Shown piece by piece: positions 8,921-18,159 of a stretch of 64,000 bases of DNA; the stretch's first letter is position 1; each line of letters opens with the position of its first letter. The notes below the pieces were generated by a model. That model searched no databases and was not told the origin of the DNA. It worked only from the letters and a program-made list of their open reading frames with translations. Origin of the DNA: Clostridiaceae bacterium (GTDB lineage Bacteria > Bacillota > Clostridia > Saccharofermentanales > Saccharofermentanaceae); assembly GCA_012729635.1 (NCBI GenBank), contig JAAYCT010000005.1:46061-110060 (forward strand), in the 5' to 3' direction. Both the position numbers and the translations under genes were made by a program.

Positions 8921-9051
8921 AATATAGATAATATGGTTATCCGGTTGGACAAATATCCGTTTTTCCGGTATTTGTTTTCAAGATTGATGCTTAGGGTGGA
9001 GGCTTCAAAAGTTTTCCGCCCTCATTTTATGTAAAGGAGCAAACGAAACAT

Positions 9052-10446
9052 ATGAAAGTGAATTTTACGGAAACAGTCCTGCGTGACGCCAATCAGTCGC
9101 TGATTGCCACCCGAATGCCGTTTTCTGATTTTAGAGATATTTTGGAAACGCTTGATCATGCGGGGTATTACTCGTTGGAGTGCTGGGGAGGAGCCACATT
9201 TGATTCATGTTTACGTTATCTCGGCGAAGACCCGTGGGAGCGACTTCAAAAAATTAAGAATGAAGTAAGGCATACAAAATTACAAATGCTTCTTCGCGGG
9301 CAGAATATTCTCGGATATAAGCACTATCCGGATGATGTTGTCCGCAAGTTTGTTGCGCACGCCGCTCAGCACGGAATCGATATCTTTCGGATTTTCGATG
9401 CGCTCAACGATTTTCGCAACATTGAGGTCGCTGTGGATGAGGCGCTCAAACAAGGGGTTCACGCCCAGGGTTGCATTTGCTATACGACCAGCCCCATCCA
9501 CAGTATCGAAAAATACGGTGCGATGGGAAAACAGTTGGAAGCACTCGGTGTGCATTCCGTATGTATCAAGGATATGGCCGGAATTATGGGCCCGAAGGAA
9601 GCGTATGATTTGATCAAAGTCCTGAAGAAGAGCATAAAAATTCCTGTTTTTCTCCATACGCACTCCACGACAGGTCTTGGACCGATGACATACCTGAAAG
9701 CGATCGAAGCGGGCTGTGACGGTATTGATACCGCGATTTCCTCTTTTTCCGGCGGGACGTCCCAGCCGGCGACGGAATCGTTACATTATGCTCTGAAGCA
9801 ATCCGGCTATCAAACCGGTTTGGATGAAAAAATGATCAAGAAGGTCAATGATTATTTTAAACCGCTCAAAGCAAAGTACGCGAGCTCCGGTCTTCTGGAT
9901 CCTTTTGTTATGGGAACGGAAACCGATGCTTTGGTATATCAAATCCCCGGCGGCATGCTTTCGAATCTGATCGCTCAACTGAAGGCTCAGAACGCGATTG
10001 AAAAATTGGATGAAGTTTTGTCCGAAACACCCAAAGTCCGCAAGGATTTGGGATATCCGCCGTTGGTTACGCCGATGAGCCAGATGGTTGGTGTTCAGGC
10101 GGCAATCAACGTGCTTTCCGGCGAACGCTACCGGAGTATTTCCAATGAAGTGAAGGCATATCTGAGAGGTGAATACGGTCAGGCTCCGGGAGAAGTCGAT
10201 GCGGAGCTGATCGCCAAGGTTCTGGGGGAGGAAGCACCGATTACAAGTCGATTTGCGGATACCTTGGAACCTGCTTTCGAAGCGGCAAAAGCGAAACTCG
10301 GCTCTCTTGCGCGAAGCGATGAGGATGTTCTTTCCTATATTGCGTTCCCGCAGATTGCGGAAAAATTCTTTTCTGAAAGAGAGGAAAGAGAAAGCAAGAG
10401 GATCACTTATTCCATCGTCAGAGTTGAGGAGGAAATAGCCGTATGA
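9052..10446 (+). CDS. oadA: biotin-dependent decarboxylase, carboxyltransferase (alpha) subunit
   Basis: 464 residues, a carboxyltransferase TIM barrel (about 1-300) followed by the conserved PYC/OAD domain. Recognisable segments are ETVLRDANQSL near the N-terminus, ECWGGATFD, and the metal-site region LHTHSTTGLGP. It moves CO2 from a 2-oxo or dicarboxylic acid onto enzyme-bound biotin; oxaloacetate or methylmalonyl-CoA-type substrates are the usual partners of the OadB pump encoded downstream. Unlike the ~590-residue enterobacterial OadA, it lacks a biotin domain, which is supplied by the separate protein at 10793. AAAGGAG precedes the ATG. Its end overlaps the next start by ATGA. Confidence 0.88.
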   Translation: MKVNFTETVLRDANQSLIATRMPFSDFRDILETLDHAGYYSLECWGGATFDSCLRYLGEDPWERLQKIKNEVRHTKLQMLLRGQNILGYKHYPDDVVRKFVAHAAQHGIDIFRIFDALNDFRNIEVAVDEALKQGVHAQGCICYTTSPIHSIEKYGAMGKQLEALGVHSVCIKDMAGIMGPKEAYDLIKVLKKSIKIPVFLHTHSTTGLGPMTYLKAIEAGCDGIDTAISSFSGGTSQPATESLHYALKQSGYQTGLDEKMIKKVNDYFKPLKAKYASSGLLDPFVMGTETDALVYQIPGGMLSNLIAQLKAQNAIEKLDEVLSETPKVRKDLGYPPLVTPMSQMVGVQAAINVLSGERYRSISNEVKAYLRGEYGQAPGEVDAELIAKVLGEEAPITSRFADTLEPAFEAAKAKLGSLARSDEDVLSYIAFPQIAEKFFSEREERESKRITYSIVRVEEEIAV

Positions 10447-10772
10447 CCCTACCGGAGAGCATTTGGGTTGCCCTGGTCGTTTTTGCGGGTGTTATCGTCG
10501 TTTTGATTTGCTTGTCCGTATTGATACGATTATTCTCTCTTTCCATCGGGCTATTCCATAGGAAGAAATCAACCGAACCGATCACCGAGCCGACTGTCGC
10601 TTCCGTACATAAGCCCTATAAAGAGGATGAATTTTCATCGGGCGATATGATTTTAAAGGATGTCGACGAGCCTTTGGCCGCGATGATTATTGCAATTGTC
10701 AGCGACGAATCCGGGATTCCGTTGTCTGAACTGCAGGTGAAATCAATAAAACTTCTTCGTCGGGATCAATAA
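10443..10772 (+). CDS. OadG-like gamma subunit, small membrane protein
   Basis: 109 residues with one N-terminal transmembrane helix (about 9-32) followed by a polar tail. This is the architecture of decarboxylase gamma subunits, which hold the alpha subunit against the membrane pump. It starts within the last codons of oadA (ATGA overlap at 10443-10446). Sequence conservation in this family is poor, so the call rests mainly on topology and position between oadA and the biotin carrier gene. The C-terminal part (about 60-109) looks like a compact alpha/beta segment rather than the usual short proline-rich tail. Confidence 0.65.
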   Translation: MTLPESIWVALVVFAGVIVVLICLSVLIRLFSLSIGLFHRKKSTEPITEPTVASVHKPYKEDEFSSGDMILKDVDEPLAAMIIAIVSDESGIPLSELQVKSIKLLRRDQ

Positions 10773-10792
10773 TTTAATCGGAGGAAAAATCC

Positions 10793-11185
10793 ATGAAATA
10801 TATCGTCAGAATCAACGAAAAAGAATATGAGGTCGAAGTGGAGCGAGGAAAAGCGAACATTTTAAAGACGACGGAATTATCCTTCGCCCCGATTCAGGCG
10901 GCCGAACCGATCCGTCCGAAGAATGAGCCGATCACATCGCAAAAAACACCGGAGACAAAAACTGTTTCCGATGCCGACGCAATTACGGCACCCATGCCGG
11001 GAACGATTCTTGATGTCAAGGTTTCGGTGGGTCAATCCGTAAAAAAGGGAGAGGTGTTGATCGTTCTTGAGGCGATGAAGATGGAAAATGAAATTACGGC
11101 GCCTTCCGATGGTGTAATCCGACAGGTACATGTTGCAAAGGGCGCTTCGGTATCTACCGGTGAAGCGTTGATTTCATTTGAGTGA
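10793..11185 (+). CDS. biotin carboxyl carrier protein of the decarboxylase
   Basis: 130 residues. An N-terminal segment (1-28) and a flexible linker rich in Pro, Thr and Glu (30-62) are followed by a biotinyl/lipoyl domain (63-130). The biotin site EAMKMEN has the target lysine at K96. It shuttles the carboxyl group between the OadA active site and the membrane decarboxylase OadB. A biotin protein ligase must act on it and is not in this window. GGAGG precedes the ATG. The gene sits third in a four-gene operon. Confidence 0.93.
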   Translation: MKYIVRINEKEYEVEVERGKANILKTTELSFAPIQAAEPIRPKNEPITSQKTPETKTVSDADAITAPMPGTILDVKVSVGQSVKKGEVLIVLEAMKMENEITAPSDGVIRQVHVAKGASVSTGEALISFE

Positions 11186-11200
11186 GGAGACGAAACGAAT

Positions 11201-12337
11201 ATGTTTATTGAAGTCCTTGGGAAAATATGGGAAGCTTCGGGCTTTTCATCGCTGACATGGCAACATTTCGTGATGATCGCTGTTGCATTCGCGTTGATGT
11301 TCTTTGCGATTGCGAAAAAATTCGAGCCGCTGTTGTTGCTTCCGATTGCTTTCGGCATCCTGCTCGCAAATCTTCCGCTCACCGGATTAATGTCCGGGCC
11401 TTCGAGTGCTGGTGAAGTCGGAGGGCTGTTATATTATCTGTATTTGGGCGTCAAACTCGGCATTTACCCCTCGTTGATCTTTCTGGGTATCGGTGCCATG
11501 ACCGATTTCGGGCCTCTGATTGCAAGACCGAGCAGTTTTATTCTCGGAGCCGGCGCGCAATTCGGAATCAGCACCGCTTTTGTGATCGCGATTGCTTTGG
11601 GGTTCAATCCCGGAGAGGCCTCGTCGATCGGGATTATTGGCGGAGCGGACGGACCGACGGCGATTTTTCTGACGTCGAAACTTGCTCCGGAATTATTGCC
11701 GGCCATAGCCATTGCAGCATACTCGTATATGGCGCTGATTCCGATGATTCAGCCCCCGATTATGCGTGCGCTCACGACGAAAAAGGAGCGCGCGATTAAG
11801 ATGACGCAAACGAGAGATGTGTCCCAAACGGAAAAGATATGTTTCCCGATCGTCGTTACGGTGTTGTGCGTTCTTCTTCTTCCTTCCGTCGCTCCGTTAA
11901 TCGGTATGCTGATGCTGGGTAATTTATTCCGTGAATCCGGTGTTGTCGAGCGTTTGTCGAGCACGGCGCAGAATGCGCTGATCAATATTGTCACGATCTT
12001 TCTCGGAGTTACGGTCGGCGCGACCGCAGTTGCGGAAAACTTTCTTCGTCCGGAGACACTCAAAATCATCGGATTGGGATTACTGGCGTTTATGTTCAGT
12101 ACCATAGGGGGCTTATTGTTGGGTAAGCTTATGTGTCTGATTACCAAAGGGAAAATTAACCCTCTGATCGGTTCCGCGGGAGTATCGGCGGTACCGATGG
12201 CGGCTCGTGTTTCCAACAAGGAGGGGTTGCGGGCAAATCCGTCCAATTTCCTCTTGATGCACGCCATGGGCCCCAATGTTGCCGGCGTTATCGGATCGGC
12301 CGTGTCCGCGGGGATTTTGTTGGCGTTATTCGGATAA
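11201..12337 (+). CDS. oadB: sodium-pumping decarboxylase beta subunit
   Basis: 378 residues, very hydrophobic, about nine to eleven transmembrane segments. Family marks include [18 protein letters not shown], which carries the aspartate implicated in Na+ binding in OadB, and the C-terminal [20 protein letters not shown]. It decarboxylates carboxybiotin in the membrane and couples this to Na+ export, turning fermentation acid breakdown into a sodium gradient. It is the last gene of oadA-oadG-bccP-oadB and is followed by a strong hairpin terminator at 12384. Confidence 0.95.
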   Translation: MFIEVLGKIWEASGFSSLTWQHFVMIAVAFALMFFAIAKKFEPLLLLPIAFGILLANLPLTGLMSGPSSAGEVGGLLYYLYLGVKLGIYPSLIFLGIGAMTDFGPLIARPSSFILGAGAQFGISTAFVIAIALGFNPGEASSIGIIGGADGPTAIFLTSKLAPELLPAIAIAAYSYMALIPMIQPPIMRALTTKKERAIKMTQTRDVSQTEKICFPIVVTVLCVLLLPSVAPLIGMLMLGNLFRESGVVERLSSTAQNALINIVTIFLGVTVGATAVAENFLRPETLKIIGLGLLAFMFSTIGGLLLGKLMCLITKGKINPLIGSAGVSAVPMAARVSNKEGLRANPSNFLLMHAMGPNVAGVIGSAVSAGILLALFG

Positions 12338-12383
12338 ATGTCCCGAAGCGGGAATAAGAATCCGTCCCGCCTCGTCTGAATCG

Positions 12384-12420
12384 AAAAGCGCGATTCCTTC
12401 GGTGAAGGAATCGCGCTTTT
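12384..12420. terminator. bidirectional terminator between oadB and tRNA-Ser
   Basis: A 17-bp perfect stem with a 3-nt loop, beginning with AAAA and ending with TTTT, so it works on both strands. It ends oadB transcripts on the plus strand and tRNA-Ser transcripts on the minus strand; the outermost T of the stem is also the complement of the A of the tRNA's encoded CCA end. Confidence 0.9.
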
Positions 12421-12510
12421 GGCGGAGGGCGTGGGATTCGAACCCACGTGACGTGTAACCGTCAACTCGATTTCGAGTCGAGCTCGTTATGACCTCTTCG
12501 ATAGCCCTCC
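12420..12510 (-). tRNA. tRNA-Ser (anticodon CGA)
   Basis: Acceptor stem GGAGGGC/GCCCTCC (12504-12510 with 12424-12430), anticodon stem CTCGA/TCGAG with loop CTCGAAA giving anticodon CGA, and a long variable arm (TGACG/CGTCA) typical of serine tRNA. The T arm is GTGGG/CCCAC around TTCGAAT. The discriminator is G and CCA is encoded (12420-12422). 91 bases including CCA. It reads UCG codons. Confidence 0.95.
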
Positions 12511-12572
12511 GAGCCCATGTATGAAGTGATGGAGAACGTACATTTTCTTGCACAATTCCATTGCGCTACTCG

Positions 12573-12601
12573 ATTATAGTGGCAAGGAGCGTGCTCGTCA
12601 A
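12573..12601 (-). promoter_or_regulatory. promoter of tRNA-Ser
   Basis: Minus-strand TTGACG (12596-12601), 17-base spacer, perfect TATAAT (12573-12578). It lies 63 bases upstream of the mature tRNA 5' end with nothing else between. Confidence 0.75.
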
Positions 12602-12718
12602 GGATGCAACCGGTAGCGGATCGGGAGCGTTTGTTCCCAATCAGATTTATATTGCTCAATTACCTGAAAAGCGTTAAGATTAAATCAAAACAAGACCATT
12701 TTTTGCGGCGGGGATGGA

Positions 12719-13375
12719 ATGAACGACGAGCTGAAGGATATCATTTACAGTGATCTTTACCGGTATACCGGAAATAAAAGAAGGCTTTCCAAGGTATACC
12801 TTACCTACCTTCAGGAATGTATGTCCAGCCCCGAGTTTCGATATCTGAGCACACTTCGGAGAACGCAGTACTATTTTTATCGTTCACAGGCAGATGATAA
12901 CCGCTTGCATGTGTTGTGGAATACGTTCATGTTTCGGTTTTGTGATATTCGACTGAACATGAAATCCAGAAAATACCATTTTCAGATTCCATATGAAACG
13001 AAAATCGGAAAAGGCTTTTATATTGCTCACTTCGGCAGATTGATCATTCATCCTCAATCCGTGATCGGACACAACGTAAACATTTCGACCGGTGTTGTAA
13101 TCGGAACTCAGTTCCGCGGGCCGCGAAAGGGAGCTCCGACTATCGGGAACTATGTTTGGATCGGAGCCAACGCTTTGATTATCGGAAACATCCGGGTCGG
13201 AAACAATGTGCTGATCGCACCCGGTGCATACGTGAATTTTGATGTACCCGATAACTCCATCGTTATCGGAAATCCGGGCCTGATACGACGTTCGCCCGGT
13301 GCGACACTCGGATATATCAACAATACCATTCTTTTCGATGAATATAATGTGCGGTCCGGGGAGCCGACGAGATGA
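12719..13375 (+). CDS. serine O-acetyltransferase-like hexapeptide-repeat protein
   Basis: 218 residues. A helical N-terminal part (1-90) is followed by a left-handed beta-helix of hexapeptide repeats (about 95-195) containing IAHFGRLIIHPQ, GVVIG and GNYVWIGANALIIG. The C-terminal tail ends IVIGNPG. This is the arrangement of CysE-type acetyltransferases, but the first histidine motif reads IAHF and the N-terminal domain is short, as in SAT-like enzymes of polysaccharide gene clusters. It transfers acetyl from acetyl-CoA to serine or a sugar; which is not decided. No cysK is nearby. It overlaps the next gene by four bases (ATGA), suggesting co-translation with the peptidase. Confidence 0.75.
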   Translation: MNDELKDIIYSDLYRYTGNKRRLSKVYLTYLQECMSSPEFRYLSTLRRTQYYFYRSQADDNRLHVLWNTFMFRFCDIRLNMKSRKYHFQIPYETKIGKGFYIAHFGRLIIHPQSVIGHNVNISTGVVIGTQFRGPRKGAPTIGNYVWIGANALIIGNIRVGNNVLIAPGAYVNFDVPDNSIVIGNPGLIRRSPGATLGYINNTILFDEYNVRSGEPTR

Positions 13376-14661
13376 TTTCGGATGCAAGAAATTACCGATT
13401 GCCCGCGTCCTTCTTTGCGGGGAATCGCAAGCGACTCCTCGGAGAAATTCCGAAATATAGCTGCGTTATCCTTTTCGCGGGCGAAAAGGTTTGCATGTCC
13501 GCCGACTCCGATTACCGATTCCGGGTCGACAGTAATTTTTTCTATCTGTCCGGTATCGAACAGGAGGACTCCGTATTATTGATCCGTGCCGACGAAAAGG
13601 AAGCCGTAACCACACTTTTCGTTCACTCTAATGATCCATTGAAGGAGCGTTGGTCCGGCAAAAGGATGACGGTATCGGAGGTGATGGAGAAATCCGGGGT
13701 TGACGAGGTGTTTTTTTTAGAAACATTTGAGGATACAGCGGCAACGATCCTTGCGGATTCAGCATGCATCCTGGTCACGGATTCAGGGGTTCGCCCCGGA
13801 CCTGCGAGCCGATTTCTCGAACGGGTGAAGAAAGATCGGGGAGAAGAGAAAATCCTCCCGATTGCTCCGATTCTGGCTCGTTTTCGCATGGTGAAACAAC
13901 ACTGTGAGATTGAAATGATTCGAAAGGCCATTGAACTGACCGACCTGTCTTTGAGGGAGGCACTGATTCTTTTGCGTGAGGGAACCAGCGAAACCGGCCT
14001 ATGTTCCGCAATCAATTACGCGATGAGCAGAAGAGGATGTCCGGAACCTGCGTTCCCGACCATCGTGGCCGCGGGATTGAATAATTTCTGCCTTCATCAC
14101 GATGAACCGGAAGGAGATCCGATTCCACCCGGAGTGATGATTCAGATTGACGCGGGGGCGACAGTCGGAGGTTTATGTGCCGATATTTCACGGGCCTACC
14201 CCTCGACCGGTATTTTTTCCGATAAGCAAAGTGCACTGTATGAAGCGGTGTGTGCCTGTCTGAAGAAAATTATTACGATGATCCGTCCGGGGATAAGGAT
14301 TTCGGATATCAACCGCACATTCCGAGACATCGCAGCCGAAAAGCTTATCGAGTTGAAAATCGTCGACCGCCAAGAGACCGGAGAAGCGAACGTCTACATT
14401 TGGCATAACGCAGCCCATCATCTCGGAATGGATGTTCACGATGCGTGCATAAAGGATCGACCGATCGAAACAAATGCGGTTTTGGCCATTGAGCCGGGAC
14501 TTTATGTGCGCGAGTGGGGAATGGGTTTCCGTCTGGAGGAAGATATTCGAGTCACCGAAAACGGTTGCGAGGTGCTTTCCTCTTTTATCGCCCGGGATCG
14601 CTTTGAAGTCGAAGATCTCCTCGGGATGTCGGGAGGGATGATACCTTGCCGCCCGGATTAA
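13372..14661 (+). CDS. M24B aminopeptidase P family protein
   Basis: 429 residues. An aminopeptidase P N-terminal domain (about 8-150, with DSNFFYLSGIEQED) precedes an M24 catalytic domain. Metal ligands and site residues are recognisable: IQIDAGA and ADISRAYP (two Asp), HHLGMDVHD (His), AIEPGLY (Glu) and LEEDIRVT (Glu). It removes the N-terminal residue from peptides with proline at position 2. It begins inside the last codon of the acetyltransferase gene, and the following hydrolase gene begins before its stop codon, so the three are an operon. Confidence 0.87.
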   Translation: MISDARNYRLPASFFAGNRKRLLGEIPKYSCVILFAGEKVCMSADSDYRFRVDSNFFYLSGIEQEDSVLLIRADEKEAVTTLFVHSNDPLKERWSGKRMTVSEVMEKSGVDEVFFLETFEDTAATILADSACILVTDSGVRPGPASRFLERVKKDRGEEKILPIAPILARFRMVKQHCEIEMIRKAIELTDLSLREALILLREGTSETGLCSAINYAMSRRGCPEPAFPTIVAAGLNNFCLHHDEPEGDPIPPGVMIQIDAGATVGGLCADISRAYPSTGIFSDKQSALYEAVCACLKKIITMIRPGIRISDINRTFRDIAAEKLIELKIVDRQETGEANVYIWHNAAHHLGMDVHDACIKDRPIETNAVLAIEPGLYVREWGMGFRLEEDIRVTENGCEVLSSFIARDRFEVEDLLGMSGGMIPCRPD

Positions 14662-15629
14662 GTCTTGCACTCTGGATCATTATTGCTGTCGCGGGAGTCT
14701 TGCTTTTTCTGGCCGGACTCGGTCTTATGATTTACATTTTTGCCCTAAAAACCTACCATCAAATATTTGATCGTCCTTACCCAAGGCCCCCGTACGACAA
14801 GTCACCGTTGAAGATAGAACAGAAAACAATGATCGGGAGAGGAAAAAATTGGTTTTATACCAATCGAATGGATTTCTCGGACATTCAGATTACCTCGTTC
14901 GATCGAATTAAGCTGGCCGCTTACTACCGTCCCCCGGAAAATAAAAAAAACCGTGCTTTGATCGTCTTGATTCACGGCTGGAAGGACCATCCGTCGGACA
15001 TGGGAGCATACGCTCAAATGATACTGAATCACACGGATTGCCATATCCTGATCCCGCATTTGCGGGCGCACGGCATGAGCAAAGGACGGTTTATCGGCTA
15101 TGGCTTATATGACAGTCAGGATATCTTGTTCTGGATCCGATTTATGGAAAAAAGACTCGAAGGCCCGCTGAAAATCATCCTGTACGGTCGATCCATGGGC
15201 GCAGTAACTGCCTTGCTTGCTGCGGCGAGCAATAAAACTCCTGCATCCGTATGCGGGGTGATTGCGGACAGCCCTTTTGACAGTCTGGAAAAACAAATTC
15301 AAAGCGTGGTGAAAAAGCGATTCCATTTTCGGGGACGGCTGTTGACAAACCTGGTAGGGAATATCGCGCGAAAACGAATCGGTTTCCCGATAAAAAAGGC
15401 AGTTGTTTCTCCTGTCGCCGGCCGAATAAAGATTCCGGTTCTTCTTTTGCACGGTGCCGAGGATCAGTTTGTTTCGCTTACGATGAGCGAGGGGATATAT
15501 AACCGGTTGAACTGTCCGAAAAGAATGGTTATTTTTGACAATGCGGGACATCTTAACGGCTTCGATGTCTCTCCCAGACAATACTCCGACGAGATCAAGA
15601 AGTTTCTCAGGGTATGTAAAGTCGGTTAA
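14646..15629 (+). CDS. membrane-anchored alpha/beta hydrolase
   Basis: 327 residues. A single N-terminal transmembrane helix (about 5-32) precedes an alpha/beta hydrolase fold. The oxyanion HG segment is IHGWKDHP, the nucleophile elbow GRSMGA carries the serine, the acid is probably in LHGAEDQF and the histidine in NAGHLNG. This resembles the YqkD/FrsA-like family. Substrate unknown. The start is TTG 14646, chosen because GGGAGGG lies 8 bases upstream and no ATG is in frame near it; it overlaps the end of the aminopeptidase gene by 16 bases. Confidence 0.82.
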   Translation: MPPGLSLALWIIIAVAGVLLFLAGLGLMIYIFALKTYHQIFDRPYPRPPYDKSPLKIEQKTMIGRGKNWFYTNRMDFSDIQITSFDRIKLAAYYRPPENKKNRALIVLIHGWKDHPSDMGAYAQMILNHTDCHILIPHLRAHGMSKGRFIGYGLYDSQDILFWIRFMEKRLEGPLKIILYGRSMGAVTALLAAASNKTPASVCGVIADSPFDSLEKQIQSVVKKRFHFRGRLLTNLVGNIARKRIGFPIKKAVVSPVAGRIKIPVLLLHGAEDQFVSLTMSEGIYNRLNCPKRMVIFDNAGHLNGFDVSPRQYSDEIKKFLRVCKVG

Positions 15630-15703
15630 TGAATTTTGCTTCTTTCACGACCGATCGGATGAACGTTTGCATTTTCTCGAAAAAAGGGATACTATTTTCT
15701 TGC

Positions 15704-15800
15704 AAACGGGGAGCTGGCCCGGTAAGCCGGCTGAGAGGGCGCCGAAATGGGAGCGCCGACCCAGATAACCTGAACCGGATAATGCCGGCGGAGGGACCAT
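15704..15800 (+). ncRNA. TPP (thiamine pyrophosphate) riboswitch
   Basis: A THI-box aptamer. The conserved CTGAGAG lies at 15731-15737, followed by the variable P3 stem (GGCGCC/GGCGCC arms) and the pyrophosphate-sensing half ACCTGAACCGGATAATGCCGG from 15768, closing with GGAGGGA. The thiamine transporter gene starts 56 bases downstream, so binding of TPP should switch off its own import. Short imperfect pairings after the aptamer (around 15801-15840) end before the AAAGGAGG ribosome binding site and suggest control of translation. The mechanism is inferred. Confidence 0.95.
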
Positions 15801-15855
15801 AGGAAGACGTTTCGCTTCTCCTTGTCTATCTGTCGGACACAAAGGAGGAGTTTTT

Positions 15856-16470
15856 ATGTCGGATCATTCCGTTTCCGTCCTCGCTCGCCGTGAGCGAATT
15901 TTAGCCGTCGCGACCGGCGGCGTATGTGTATCGGTTGCGTTTGTCTTATCCCTCATTACCGTATACAAAATGCCCCAGGGCGGTTCGGTAACGCCGGCTT
16001 CCATGCTTCCGATTCTTTTTTTCGCGCTGAGCTTCGGACCGGGCTGGGGACTATGCGCCGCATTCATCTTCAGTTTGCTTCAATTGATCGGAGGTTATTT
16101 CCTGATGCCCGTTCAGGTTTTGTTCGACTATACGCTTGCATTTACATCGCTGGGTGTCGCGGGATTTTTTGCCGCACCGCGAGAAAAGCGAGTGAGAAAG
16201 AGAGATATCATAGGTAAATTAATGCTGGTACCCCTTCATAAAGCGGTAATCGGCATCCTGACGGCGATCGGTCTTCGCATGTTTTTTTCGGTGCTCTCCG
16301 GCGTGCTCTTTTTCTCCGAGTATGCGGGTGGAGAAAATCCCCTTATTTACTCAATTTTCTACAATGGTTCCTATCTTTTCCCCGAAGCGGTCATCATAAT
16401 TATAGTTCTTTTTGCGGTGATGATTTCTTTTCAGCTGATTCAGAACAAAACCTCGTCCGGATCGGTATGA
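15856..16470 (+). CDS. thiT: thiamine-specific ECF transporter substrate-binding subunit
   Basis: 204 residues with about six transmembrane helices. The segment KMPQGGSVTPASMLPI matches the ThiT thiamine-binding signature. It is the S component of an energy-coupling-factor transporter; the shared EcfA/A'/T module is not in this window. AAAGGAGG lies 8 bases before the ATG. The upstream TPP riboswitch agrees with the specificity. No partner gene follows in the same operon. Confidence 0.95.
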   Translation: MSDHSVSVLARRERILAVATGGVCVSVAFVLSLITVYKMPQGGSVTPASMLPILFFALSFGPGWGLCAAFIFSLLQLIGGYFLMPVQVLFDYTLAFTSLGVAGFFAAPREKRVRKRDIIGKLMLVPLHKAVIGILTAIGLRMFFSVLSGVLFFSEYAGGENPLIYSIFYNGSYLFPEAVIIIIVLFAVMISFQLIQNKTSSGSV

Positions 16471-16497
16471 GATTCGAAGCCGGAAAAGAAAATTACT

Positions 16498-16527
16498 TTG
16501 TACCTCTTGTCGTATTTATGCTATCAT
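16498..16527 (+). promoter_or_regulatory. promoter of guaB
   Basis: TTGTAC (16498-16503), 18-base spacer and TATCAT (16522-16527) preceded by an extended TGC element. It lies 44 bases before the chosen guaB start. Confidence 0.55.
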
Positions 16528-16570
16528 ACTAGGAAACCCTTGAAGCATGCGGATTGTGGAGGTGCTGTGT

Positions 16571-18076
16571 ATGGCCAGGATTTTCGAAGAAGAGTCACGG
16601 ACATTCAGTGAGTACTTGTTGATTCCCAATTTGACAACAGCAGACAATATGCCCGACAAGGTGGATCTCACTACTCCGATTTGTAAGTACAAGAAGGGAA
16701 TCGAAGAACCAAAGATTCAGATCAATATCCCGATGGTTTCCGCCATCATGCAGTCCGTATCGGATTCGGGAATGGCAATTGCTTTAGCGAGAAGCGGCGG
16801 CTTGTCCTTTATTTTTCAATCCCAGTCCATCGAATCACAGATCGACATGGTTCGGAAGGTCAAGAAATACAAAGCCGGAGTCGTAACATCGGATTCGAAC
16901 CTTACGCCGGAGCATACCCTTGCCGACATACTTGAGTTGCGGGAAAGGATGGGTCATCGGACCGTCGCCATCACCCATGACGGATCGCCGAGCGGGAAAT
17001 TACTCGGTTTGGTTACCTCGCGGGATTATCGGGTCAGCAGAATGGATCCGGGCACAAAAGTAGCGGAGTTTATGACACCCTTTGAAAACCTCGTTTATGC
17101 CAAAGAGGGGACCACGCTCAAAGAAGCAAATGACATCATATGGGAACACAAGATCAATCAATTACCGATCGTCGACAACGAGGAATGTTTGGTCGGTCTG
17201 GTGTTTCGAAAAGACTACGAGTCGCACAAGGAAAATCCCCTGGAGCTGCTTGACAGTCAAAAGAGGCTCCTGGTCGGAGCGGGAATCAATACGAGAGATT
17301 ATATGGAGCGCGTTCCCGCTTTAATCCATGCCGGAGCGGATGTTCTTTGCATCGATTCTTCGGATGGCTTTTCTCAGTGGCAGGCCGAGACTCTTCATTG
17401 GGTGAAGAAGAATTATCCGGATATTCCCGTCGGTGCGGGAAATGTCGTGGACGCCGAAGGGTTCCGGTTTCTTGCCGATGCGGGAGCGGACTTTATCAAG
17501 GTTGGCATCGGCGGGGGCTCGATATGCATTACACGCGAGCAAAAAGGAATCGGTTGCGGGCAGGCCTCTGCCGTTCTCGCGGTATCCAAAGAAAGAAATA
17601 AGTATTTGGAACAAACCGGATGTTACATTCCGATTTGCTCGGACGGCGGGATTGTACACGATTACCATATGACCCTTGCGCTGGCAATGGGAGCGGATTT
17701 TTTAATGCTGGGTCGCTATTTCGCCCGATTTGACGAAAGCCCGACAAGGAAAATGCTTGTTGCCGGAAATTACGTCAAGGAATATTGGGGAGAAGGATCC
17801 AATCGCGCAAGGAACTGGCAGCGTTATGACGACGGAGGAGTCGGCGGGAAAATGTCCTTTGAAGAGGGCGTTGATTCCTATGTCCCTTATGCGGGTAATC
17901 TCAAGGATAATCTTGACGCCTCCATTGCGAAGATGAAATCCACGATGTGCTCTTGTGGAGCGTCAAGCATAGAGGAATTTCAGAATAAATCAAGATTAGT
18001 GGTCGTTTCCGCGACTTCGATCGTCGAAGGAGGCGCGCACGATGTGATTCAAAAGGACAATGATCGACCGAGATAA
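16571..18076 (+). CDS. guaB: IMP dehydrogenase
   Basis: 501 residues from the ATG at 16571, which has GTGGAGG 9 bases upstream; an ATG at 16547 precedes the ribosome binding site and was not used. The TIM barrel is interrupted by paired CBS domains (about 95-225; for example VTSRDYRVS). The active-site loop is [20 protein letters not shown] with the catalytic cysteine in SICIT, where most family members have GIGPGSICTTR. The flap region contains [17 protein letters not shown]. It oxidises IMP to XMP with NAD+, the committed step to guanine nucleotides. It has its own promoter and is followed by greA. Confidence 0.96.
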   Translation: MARIFEEESRTFSEYLLIPNLTTADNMPDKVDLTTPICKYKKGIEEPKIQINIPMVSAIMQSVSDSGMAIALARSGGLSFIFQSQSIESQIDMVRKVKKYKAGVVTSDSNLTPEHTLADILELRERMGHRTVAITHDGSPSGKLLGLVTSRDYRVSRMDPGTKVAEFMTPFENLVYAKEGTTLKEANDIIWEHKINQLPIVDNEECLVGLVFRKDYESHKENPLELLDSQKRLLVGAGINTRDYMERVPALIHAGADVLCIDSSDGFSQWQAETLHWVKKNYPDIPVGAGNVVDAEGFRFLADAGADFIKVGIGGGSICITREQKGIGCGQASAVLAVSKERNKYLEQTGCYIPICSDGGIVHDYHMTLALAMGADFLMLGRYFARFDESPTRKMLVAGNYVKEYWGEGSNRARNWQRYDDGGVGGKMSFEEGVDSYVPYAGNLKDNLDASIAKMKSTMCSCGASSIEEFQNKSRLVVVSATSIVEGGAHDVIQKDNDRPR

Positions 18077-18086
18077 TCCGATGCCG

Positions 18087-18115
18087 TTGACAAATCCTCG
18101 AAAAGGAATTAATAA
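18087..18115 (+). promoter_or_regulatory. candidate promoter of greA
   Basis: A perfect TTGACA (18087-18092) is followed after 17 bases by TAATAA (18110-18115) in an AT-rich stretch, 45 bases before the greA start. The -10 is weak. Confidence 0.4.
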
Positions 18116-18159
18116 ATATATAGCATACCGCATTTGCTTATTGTGATGAAGGAGACAAA

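Noticed and set aside
11749..12465. Minus-strand 238-residue frame over oadB
   Set aside because: Shadow of oadB that runs on into the terminator and tRNA-Ser; composition is that of an antisense membrane gene.
12420..12510. tRNA-Ser as a phage or island attachment site
   Set aside because: No integrase, no duplicated tRNA 3' end and no accessory genes lie next to it.
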